Positions 8,125-13,650 of a stretch of 37,373 nt of DNA are shown one piece after another. Position 1 is the first letter of the stretch. Every line of letters starts with the position of its first letter. The notes under the pieces were generated by a model, which was not told the DNA's origin, ran no database searches, and was given only the letters and a program-made list of their open reading frames with translations. The stretch is from Akkermansiaceae bacterium. Its GTDB lineage: Bacteria; Verrucomicrobiota; Verrucomicrobiia; Verrucomicrobiales; Akkermansiaceae. The position numbers and the translations under genes were made by a program. Location: assembly GCA_903875675.1 (NCBI GenBank), contig CAIQXC010000670.1:1-37373 (forward strand). The letters are read 5' to 3'.

Positions 8125-9396
8125 ATGAATACACGGCAGCGATTGGAGTTGGGCATGATGGTGGCGGGTCTTGCGCTCGGGAGTTTGCCTGCGACGGGCA
8201 AGGATTGGCCGCAATTCCGCGGGCCTGAGCTTGACGGCAAATCCACTGAAACGGGCATCATCAAGAGCTGGGAGCAAAAGGCCCCTGAATTGGCGTGGAT
8301 GGGCGAGGGGCTGGGCAACGGCTACGGCGGCGTCTCGGTGGCAGCCGGGCGCATTTACACCACCGGCGACTTTAAGGGCGGCCAGGGTGTGGTGGCGCTC
8401 AATGCCAAGGATGGCAAGGTTCTGTGGACCACGGTGTTGACCGAAGGGGTTCCAAAGCACGGATATGAGGGTTCGCGCTGCACACCAACGGTGATCGGAG
8501 ACCACCTGTGGGTGACCACCTCCAACGGCATGGTGGCCTGCCTGAGCACTGACGGCAAGTTGGTCTGGAAGAAAAGTTTTGATAAGGAATGGGGCGGCAA
8601 AATGATGTCGATGTGGGGCTTCGCGGAATCGGTACTCGTCGATGGCAACTCCGCCATCTGCACCCCCGGCGGCCCGGACGCCATGATGGTGGCCCTCAAC
8701 AAAGACAGCGGTAAAGAACTCTGGAAGTGCCACGTGCCAGAATTCGGCAGCAACGGAAAACCCGGCGCTGCCTACAGCACCGCCGTCATTTCAATGGGCG
8801 CAGGCGTCAAGCAATACGTGCAGATGACCGGCCACGGGGTTATCGGGGTGCGTGCGGCGGACGGAAAATTCCTCTGGGGCTACGATCACTCTGCCAACGG
8901 CACTGCTAACATCTCCAGCCCGGTCGTTTCCGGCGACTACGTCTTCAGTTCAAGCGCCTACGGGGCCGGCTCCGGCTTGGTGAAACTTGAAAAAGACGGC
9001 GATGGCGTGAAGGCCAGCGAGGTGTACTACCTCGGGGCCGACGTCCTCCAAAACCATCACGGCGGCATGGTGCTGGTGGATGGCAACCTCTATTGCGGCC
9101 ACAAGCAAAACGGCGGAGACCTCGTCTGCATCGACCTCAAGACCGGTAAATTCCTCTGGGGTCCGATCAAGGGGCTCGGCAAGGGATCTGCCTCCGTCAC
9201 CTACGTGGACGGCCACCTGATTTTCCGCTATCAAGACGGCTTGGTGGCGCTGGTGGAGGCTACGCCCAAGGAATTTCACCTGCTGGGGTCCTTCAAGCCG
9301 GAATTCCAAGAAAAAGAATCTTGGTCCTATCCGGTGGTCAGCGGCGGCCGGCTCTACCTGCGTGAACAGGATAAAATCATGTGCTATCAGCTCTGA
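8125..9396 (+). CDS. Secreted PQQ-like beta-propeller protein (423 aa)
   Basis: After a short signal peptide (to about residue 24) the mature protein begins with KDWPQFRGPELDGKSTETG, the usual opening of the planctomycete/verrucomicrobial family of PQQ-like beta-propellers. Propeller blades are visible as repeated A-(D/K)-DGK-LW segments: LNAKDGKVLW, LSTDGKLVWKK, LNKDSGKELWKC, RAADGKFLWGY and IDLKTGKFLWGP. No quinoprotein dehydrogenase cofactor ligands could be confirmed, so a scaffold or BamB-like role is as likely as an enzyme. The frame is open from further upstream, but ATG 8125 directly precedes the signal peptide. A second in-frame ATG at 8155 is possible. Confidence 0.88.
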   Translation: MNTRQRLELGMMVAGLALGSLPATGKDWPQFRGPELDGKSTETGIIKSWEQKAPELAWMGEGLGNGYGGVSVAAGRIYTTGDFKGGQGVVALNAKDGKVLWTTVLTEGVPKHGYEGSRCTPTVIGDHLWVTTSNGMVACLSTDGKLVWKKSFDKEWGGKMMSMWGFAESVLVDGNSAICTPGGPDAMMVALNKDSGKELWKCHVPEFGSNGKPGAAYSTAVISMGAGVKQYVQMTGHGVIGVRAADGKFLWGYDHSANGTANISSPVVSGDYVFSSSAYGAGSGLVKLEKDGDGVKASEVYYLGADVLQNHHGGMVLVDGNLYCGHKQNGGDLVCIDLKTGKFLWGPIKGLGKGSASVTYVDGHLIFRYQDGLVALVEATPKEFHLLGSFKPEFQEKESWSYPVVSGGRLYLREQDKIMCYQL

Positions 9397-9472
9397 AGCT
9401 GCAGACGTGGCCTGCCTCTGACGTCCTAACCTCCGCCCCAGCATTGGCTGTCATTCGGAAAATCCGTTGATC

Positions 9473-9577
9473 CCGTATTGGCTCCGGGCAAAACCGTATT
9501 GGCTCCGGGCAAAACCGTATTGGCTCCGGGCAAAACCGTATTGGCTCCAGGCAAAACCGTATTGGCTCCAGGCAAAA
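9473..9577. repeat. Five tandem copies of a 21-bp unit
   Basis: The units occupy 9473-9493, 9494-9514, 9515-9535, 9536-9556 and 9557-9577. Each starts CCGTATTGGCTCC and ends GGCAAAA. Units 1-3 are identical, and units 4-5 share one G-to-A change, which shows that they arose by duplication of a variant unit. The flanks (GTTGATCC before, AACGCC after) do not continue the pattern. Confidence 0.95.
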
Positions 9578-9659
9578 AACGCCGGACCACCCTTGCGCGG
9601 GCATGCTGCCCAACACTATCAATTTAACGCTCTTTGATCGGAAGTCAGCGCTTTCCGCC

Positions 9660-9730
9660 TGTCTGCACATGAAACGCCAGGCTGGAAGCCCGTCATCCAT
9701 GACAGGCAGGATGCCTATCCTCCTGCTCAA
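9660..9730. repeat. Segment resembling a dispersed non-coding repeat
   Basis: Read on the minus strand, this piece would encode RRIGILPVMDDGLPAW. That pattern resembles spurious 'RIGILPV/GLEAYPT' frames which I associate with multicopy non-coding repeats in planctomycete and verrucomicrobial genomes. Only one copy is in the window, so the assignment is from memory and not shown by the sequence. Confidence 0.35.
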
Positions 9731-9776
9731 TTGACCGTATCAGGCATGCTGCCCGCCGCCATTCTTCAGCACGGGT

Positions 9777-10076
9777 TCAGGCTTGGGCAGCGGCCGGAGC
9801 CGGTGCGGCAATCCCTTTGCGAATATTGTCGAAGGTGGCTTCGATGAGCTGCTTGCCCTGATCGCCGTTATTGTTGTAAATGGCAGACATCGTCTGAATC
9901 GTGTTGGCGGCTGGTCCGGCAAAGTTGAACGTGCAATTGATTACCTCACATTGGTTGAGAACAAAGGGACCGTAGCCGAGCACCACAAACCGGCAGTCGC
10001 GAAAGACGCAAGTGTCGTACTCGTGGAAGTCTAGCAGGACTTCTTCATTCGCAAAGGTGTTTTTGACGATTTTCAT
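9777..10076 (-). CDS. Small beta-helix/pentapeptide-like protein (99 aa)
   Basis: The product starts MKIVKNTFANEEVLLDF and has short repeated strands of the type C-x-F-x-(D/N)-C (CVFRDCRF, CEVINCTF), with regular Phe and Cys spacing. This resembles pentapeptide-repeat or right-handed beta-helix proteins. It then has a helical tail and an Ala/Pro end. There is no signal peptide or membrane segment, so it is probably cytoplasmic. I do not recognise a named family. The start is the ATG at 10076. It is on the same strand as the SDR gene upstream, 96 bases away. Confidence 0.68.
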   Translation of the reverse strand: MKIVKNTFANEEVLLDFHEYDTCVFRDCRFVVLGYGPFVLNQCEVINCTFNFAGPAANTIQTMSAIYNNNGDQGKQLIEATFDNIRKGIAAPAPAAAQA

Positions 10077-10172
10077 AAGGCGGGAGTTCTGTTAGTCGGT
10101 GGAAAGCCCATCGAAGCGGGTTTTGCCTGGCAATGCAATCTTTTGCCTGCACCGGAGCGGAAGAAACCACGC

Positions 10173-10820
10173 TCAGGTGGCGGGCCTGCTGTCCAACTGG
10201 AAAAACTGGCCAGAGGTATGCGGAAGTTGATGGTGAAGGTGGTGGATAAATCCGGCGACCGCAGCGGGCGTGTTGAAAGCATCCAAGGCGTGCTCGGCTC
10301 GGATGGCAGCGCGCCGGAGAGCCGTCACCTGGCGGGTCATCGGTGTCTCCAAAAACCCCGGAAGGATGGCATTGACGCGGACGCCGTGGCGGCCGTGACG
10401 CGCGGCAAGCTGTTGGGTGAGGCCTAGCAGGCCGGCCTTGGCCGTGGCGTAGGCAGCTTGCCCGACAGGAGGGTGGCGTGCCGAAAAGCTGGAAATAAAA
10501 ACAATGTGGCCGCTGCCGCGTGCCAACATGCCGGGCAATACCGCTGCGGCACAGGCTTGGGCACCGCCAAAATTCACCGCGATGACGTCGTCCCAAGCCC
10601 TTTCAGATAGGTGGGCCAGCGGGGCGTCACGGGTGAGTCCCGCCGCACAAATGAGCAAATCCACCGAGCGCCCGCTAAAATACCCGCACAGCGCCGCCGC
10701 ATCGCAGACGTCGAGTTCGCCGTGACCGGGTGCGGACGCTTGCCACAGCGGGCTGTGAAAGGCAGCAGACAGGGCTCGACCGAGCCCGCCGCCGCCGCCG
10801 GTAATGACGAGTTGAAGCAT
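10173..10820 (-). CDS. SDR-family oxidoreductase, FabG-like (215 aa)
   Basis: This is a classical short-chain dehydrogenase/reductase. Visible motifs are the cofactor-binding TGGGGGLG (7-14), CAAG (58-61, the structural NNAG position), catalytic Asn83 in VNFGG, Ser in FISSFS (110-111), and Tyr124-x3-Lys128 in YATAK. The following VRVNAILPGFLETPM is also typical. It is somewhat shorter than most FabG proteins (about 245 aa), with a compressed region after the Rossmann start. NADPH-dependent carbonyl reduction is expected, substrate unknown. The fold begins at ATG 10820. An upstream in-frame start at 10859 would add a basic Pro-rich tail and is less likely. It is divergent from the ExbB gene with 87 bases between starts. 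Confidence 0.88.
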   Translation of the reverse strand: MLQLVITGGGGGLGRALSAAFHSPLWQASAPGHGELDVCDAAALCGYFSGRSVDLLICAAGLTRDAPLAHLSERAWDDVIAVNFGGAQACAAAVLPGMLARGSGHIVFISSFSARHPPVGQAAYATAKAGLLGLTQQLAARHGRHGVRVNAILPGFLETPMTRQVTALRRAAIRAEHALDAFNTPAAVAGFIHHLHHQLPHTSGQFFQLDSRPAT

Positions 10821-10907
10821 GCGCCGGGGATGCTGGCGCGGGGGCGGCTCGGGTGGCAAGCTTTTGGTGCTGGTCAGCTGTGGATGGGCAGGGTAGTTTG
10901 TCGCCGG

Positions 10908-11633
10908 ATGATCTTGGGATTGATGGAACCATCGGGCTTGATCGAACGGGGCGGACCTCTGGTCTGGATCCTGTTAGCTCTGGCGTTTGTCGGCACGGTC
11001 TGCGTGATCGATCGCTTGTTTTATTTCCACCGGGCCCGCATCAACGTCGGGGACTTGCTGGTGGGGCTGGCGCATCACATCCGGCGCCGGGCATTTGCGG
11101 AGGCGTTGCACGAAGCGGCGCGGGCACCCGGCCCGGTGGCACGGGTGACCCATGCGGCGCTGCTGCGCTACTACCTGCCGCGGCAGGATTTGCGCGATGT
11201 GGTGCAGGAGGCCGGCCAGTTGGAAGTACCGCAAATCGAAAACAACATCCGTGCCATCCTTGGCGTGGCTCTCTTGGCACCTCTGGTGGGCATGCTCGGC
11301 ACCATGGTCGGCATGGTCGAGACCTTCCAGCTCGTCAGCGAACAAGGCAGATTCTCCGGCCCTGGCGAACTCTCCGGCGGAGTCTTCACCGCCTTGATTA
11401 CCTCAGTGGTGGGACTGACCGTGGCGGTGCCCATGTATGTGTTTTACCTGTTTTTCCTAGGACGCGCCAAGCGCTTGGTGCAACGCATCGAACGAGCCGG
11501 CATTGAAATGGTCAACCTGATCTCAGACGCCCGGGAGGAAGCCGAATTCGCACCGTTCCGCAGTGAAGTGAGCGCTGGCAAAGGCGTGGCCAATTCCCCT
11601 CGCAAAGTTTCCCCTCGCGAAGTTTCCCCATGA
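10908..11633 (+). CDS. ExbB/TolQ/MotA-family proton channel protein (241 aa)
   Basis: This is an inner-membrane stator-type subunit that, with ExbD-type partners, uses proton flow to do mechanical work on the envelope. Three helices are seen: about 17-38, 115-140 and 160-185. The helix-2 signature GMLGTMVGM (128-136) and the helix-3 stretch FTALITSVVGLTVAVP carry the conserved Thr residues of the family. The tail has two copies of a short SPR(K/E)V repeat. The start is the ATG at 10908 (another at 10923). The frame extends further upstream but only through sequence opposite the SDR gene. Its stop overlaps the next start (ATGA), so it is translationally coupled to the ExbD-like gene. It heads a five-gene operon to 13558. 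Confidence 0.88.
   Translation: MILGLMEPSGLIERGGPLVWILLALAFVGTVCVIDRLFYFHRARINVGDLLVGLAHHIRRRAFAEALHEAARAPGPVARVTHAALLRYYLPRQDLRDVVQEAGQLEVPQIENNIRAILGVALLAPLVGMLGTMVGMVETFQLVSEQGRFSGPGELSGGVFTALITSVVGLTVAVPMYVFYLFFLGRAKRLVQRIERAGIEMVNLISDAREEAEFAPFRSEVSAGKGVANSPRKVSPREVSP
11595..11629 (+). repeat. 15-bp tandem repeat at the end of the ExbB gene
   Basis: Two 15-bp units (11595-11609 and 11610-11624, TCCCCTCGC-AAGTT with one difference) and the first five bases of a third lie at the 3' end of the gene and encode SPRKV-SPREV-SP. They run directly into the ATG of the ExbD-like gene. Confidence 0.85.
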
Positions 11634-12091
11634 AGTTGGAGATGACATTGCCTGAACGCCCCGGCTTCCTGCACGCGCTGCCGGCCTTCAATCTGTTTTT
11701 ATTGCTGATGCTATTTTTCAGGTTAGGGCCAGCGCTTGTCTCGCAATCTGGGGTGATGTTGGATATGCCGCCATCCAAGTTTCAAATGGAGCGCTTCCGC
11801 GACACCCTAGTAGTCACCTTGAGCCCCGGCCAAGGCGGCCCGAGCATCCACTTGCAACGTCATCCGGTGACGCTGGAAGAATTGGCGCAGCGCCTCGACA
11901 GCCTGCGTGCCGAGGGAGTCGCGGCCAAATCCGTCATTTTGCTACAAACCGATGCAGCAACGCCGGTGGGTGAAGAGCGCACGGTGGCAGAGTTGATCGT
12001 AGGCAAGGGGTTCCGCCTTGCGATGGTTGGCAAAGCGCCTCCCAAACTGCGGACTGCTGCCAGCCCAGACCCCAGCCAACCGGATTCATGA
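11630..12091 (+). CDS. ExbD/TolR-like protein lacking the key Asp (153 aa)
   Basis: The topology is that of ExbD: a short cytoplasmic tail, one membrane helix (about 17-37), and a periplasmic domain with the typical (I/V)-L-Q-T-D-A strand and a final alpha/beta unit. The helix reads LPAFNLFLLLMLFF. Aligned by eye with the two ExbD proteins at 18491 and 18937 (PMIDVLLVLLIFF and PMVDVVFVIMLFF), Asn21 sits where ExbD proteins have the proton-carrying Asp. It is coupled by overlapping stop/start codons to genes on both sides. It either works with another acid residue, forms a non-proton-conducting complex, or relies on a different ExbD. Assignment is good on context and topology. Confidence 0.78.
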   Translation: MKLEMTLPERPGFLHALPAFNLFLLLMLFFRLGPALVSQSGVMLDMPPSKFQMERFRDTLVVTLSPGQGGPSIHLQRHPVTLEELAQRLDSLRAEGVAAKSVILLQTDAATPVGEERTVAELIVGKGFRLAMVGKAPPKLRTAASPDPSQPDS

Positions 12092-12882
12092 GCCCGGCCC
12101 AGACCAACCTCAAGGATCTGAACAGCAGGCCGGTGCAGCTGCTATTCCACTGGCTCAGCCCCTCCAACTCGCTTGTGACCACTTGCGCCCCCATCGTCTT
12201 GGCCACCCTAGTCTTCGCTGTGCTGCTGGGCTTGGTGCGCATCAAGGTGGCCGCCCCTCAATTCAAAATGGCCAGCAAAGCGTCGTGGATGCTGCTGCCT
12301 GCCAGCGCCAACGGTGTGTCATGGGCACTGCGAGCCAAAGAGGGAGGCCCAATGCTGGCACGCTACGAACCAACCGAGTGGCAGGGGTATGCACCCTTGG
12401 CGCAAGAATCGTTGCTGGCGACGCGCCTCCCCGCCCTCGCCTACGGCCCAAGCCTGCGGCCGCTACCTGGCATCCCGCTCGCCCAAGCTCAGGCGCTCGC
12501 CGACAAGGGCGAAGCCGTTCTGCCGCGCCGTGTGCCGATAAGCGCCGCACGCCAAAACCTGCCTGCGGGCCGCTTGGCACCTGCGCTCTATCCCTTGTCT
12601 GCGCTCGGAACCAGTAGCCTGCCACACGATTTGCCGACGTTCACTGGAGAGGTCGATTCAGCACTGGCGGCCACCGACTGGCGCTTTTTGCTGCGCCTCC
12701 ATCCTGACGGCGGGGTGGCCGAGGCGGTGTCGCTGACGCGGGCGACGGGAACGGCCGCTGCCCCCTTGGAAAACTGGCTCCATGGGGTGGTTTTTGATCC
12801 AAAACTGGCTGCCGACGGTGGCTGGCTGGCCGTCGGAATCAGATTTAACAACTCACCCGCAAATGGAACTGACCCTCACTGA
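12088..12882 (+). CDS. Divergent TonB-like energy-transducer protein (264 aa)
   Basis: It has a cytoplasmic tail of about 28 residues, one membrane helix (about 29-51), a long Ala/Leu/Pro-rich periplasmic stretch, and a C-terminal module (about 197-258) reading WRFLLRLHPDGGVAEAVSL then LENWLHGVVFDP and WLAVGIRF. That order (strand with DG turn, helix, F-x-P, final strand) matches the TonB C-terminal domain pattern. The membrane helix lacks the S-x3-H motif of TonB. It occupies the TonB position after ExbB and ExbD, with ATGA overlap upstream and overlap with the following gene. I infer a divergent transducer. A simple structural protein is the alternative. Confidence 0.6.
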   Translation: MSPAQTNLKDLNSRPVQLLFHWLSPSNSLVTTCAPIVLATLVFAVLLGLVRIKVAAPQFKMASKASWMLLPASANGVSWALRAKEGGPMLARYEPTEWQGYAPLAQESLLATRLPALAYGPSLRPLPGIPLAQAQALADKGEAVLPRRVPISAARQNLPAGRLAPALYPLSALGTSSLPHDLPTFTGEVDSALAATDWRFLLRLHPDGGVAEAVSLTRATGTAAAPLENWLHGVVFDPKLAADGGWLAVGIRFNNSPANGTDPH

Positions 12883-13102
12883 GTTTGTGTGTTTGGCGCT
12901 GGGCGGTTCACTCGCACTGGTGTTGTTCGCCGCCCTGCTCTCACGCTTCTTCCATTCCCGTGGAGAACGCCATGCCCTCGCCCGCCGAGTCATCTGCCGC
13001 CTCTGTTTGCACGCCTTCGAGGATTCCTCGCTCAGCCCCATCGTCACCTGCCCAGCTTGCAGGGCCAGCACCGAACGCCGCCACCGCGGCAACCTCGGGT
13101 GA
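12863..13102 (+). CDS. Small membrane protein with zinc-ribbon-like motif (79 aa)
   Basis: An N-terminal membrane helix (about 8-28) is followed by a basic region and two CxxC knuckles, CRLC and CPAC, about 20 residues apart, which suggests a cytoplasmic or membrane-proximal zinc ribbon. It starts inside the end of the previous gene (20 bases overlap) and ends 18 bases before the YkgJ-type gene, so it is a member of the ExbB operon. I do not recognise a named family. The frame is open upstream, but the ATG at 12863 puts the helix right after the start. Confidence 0.66.
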   Translation: MELTLTEFVCLALGGSLALVLFAALLSRFFHSRGERHALARRVICRLCLHAFEDSSLSPIVTCPACRASTERRHRGNLG

Positions 13103-13120
13103 ATCCCGCACCAACACCCG

Positions 13121-13558
13121 ATGACCCCCATCGCAGCCATTCAAGCCGTGCGTGCCGTCTATGCCGAGTTGGCATGCCTTCCTCTCCAGCGCTCCTGCAG
13201 CACGCTGACCGAGTGCTGTCGCTTCCGCCTCACCGGACGCACGCCCTACCTGACCCGCGGCGAATCGTTCGTGGCCGCCTCTGCCTGGCGGGCAACCGGG
13301 CGCACCTCCATCCCGCGCCCCTCTGACGGTGCCTGCCCTTTCCTCGCTACCCATGGCCGTTGCCAAATCTACGACGGCCGCCCCTTCGGCTGCCGCACCC
13401 ATTTTTGCCACGCCGCCGGCGGGCCCTATCGCCGCTCCGATGTCCGCAACCTCATCCGCCAACTCGAAACCATCGACGCCCAGTTGGGCGGTTGCGGCGC
13501 AATGAACCTGCTCACCGCCCTCCAACACACGCTTGCTGCCTCACGACAAGCCAGATGA
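13121..13558 (+). CDS. YkgJ-family cysteine cluster protein (145 aa)
   Basis: The cysteine pattern C-x5-C-C near residues 26-33, then GACPFL, GRC-x-IY-GRPFGCRTHFC, is the YkgJ (UPF0153) signature. These are small cytoplasmic proteins thought to bind Zn or an Fe-S cluster. Biochemical function is unknown in the family. It is the last gene of the ExbB operon. After it there is no gene until 13651. A role in maturing or regulating the membrane complex is only an inference from position. Confidence 0.82.
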   Translation: MTPIAAIQAVRAVYAELACLPLQRSCSTLTECCRFRLTGRTPYLTRGESFVAASAWRATGRTSIPRPSDGACPFLATHGRCQIYDGRPFGCRTHFCHAAGGPYRRSDVRNLIRQLETIDAQLGGCGAMNLLTALQHTLAASRQAR

Positions 13559-13584
13559 AACACCGGACTTTGACAGTTAGATCA

Positions 13585-13602
13585 AAAAATCATTTGATTT
13601 TT
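13585..13602. promoter_or_regulatory. Perfect 18-bp palindrome, possible operator
   Basis: AAAAATCA-TT-TGATTTTT is a perfect palindrome (8-bp arms, 2-base centre). Its right arm overlaps the proposed -35 of the next promoter. It could be an operator for the operon at 13651, or a weak AT-rich hairpin ending the preceding operon. Confidence 0.5.
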
Positions 13603-13627
13603 CATTGACCCGGTGGAGCAATATGAT
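13599..13627 (+). promoter_or_regulatory. Likely promoter of the TPR-ExbBD-toroid operon
   Basis: TTTTCA (13599-13604) and TATGAT (13622-13627) are separated by 17 bases. The -10 matches the consensus in 5 of 6 positions. Transcription would start about 17 bases before the ATG at 13651. The 18-bp palindrome overlaps its -35. Confidence 0.5.
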
Positions 13628-13650
13628 CAACCTCCTGAAAACGCTTTCGC

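Larger units (their letters stand above)
9397..9776. other. Non-coding region carrying tandem and dispersed repeats
   Basis: No gene could be supported in this 380-base stretch between two convergent genes. A minus-strand frame runs through it, but it is explained by the in-frame 21-bp repeats and lacks any protein-like character. The two repeat features inside are listed separately. Confidence 0.6.

Noticed and set aside
9377-9730. 117-residue minus-strand frame containing FCLEPIR/FCPEPIR repeats
   Set aside because: The frame is produced by the 21-bp tandem repeat (divisible by three) and a repeat-like segment. It has no protein-like composition, no plausible start signal, and overlaps the end of the propeller gene.
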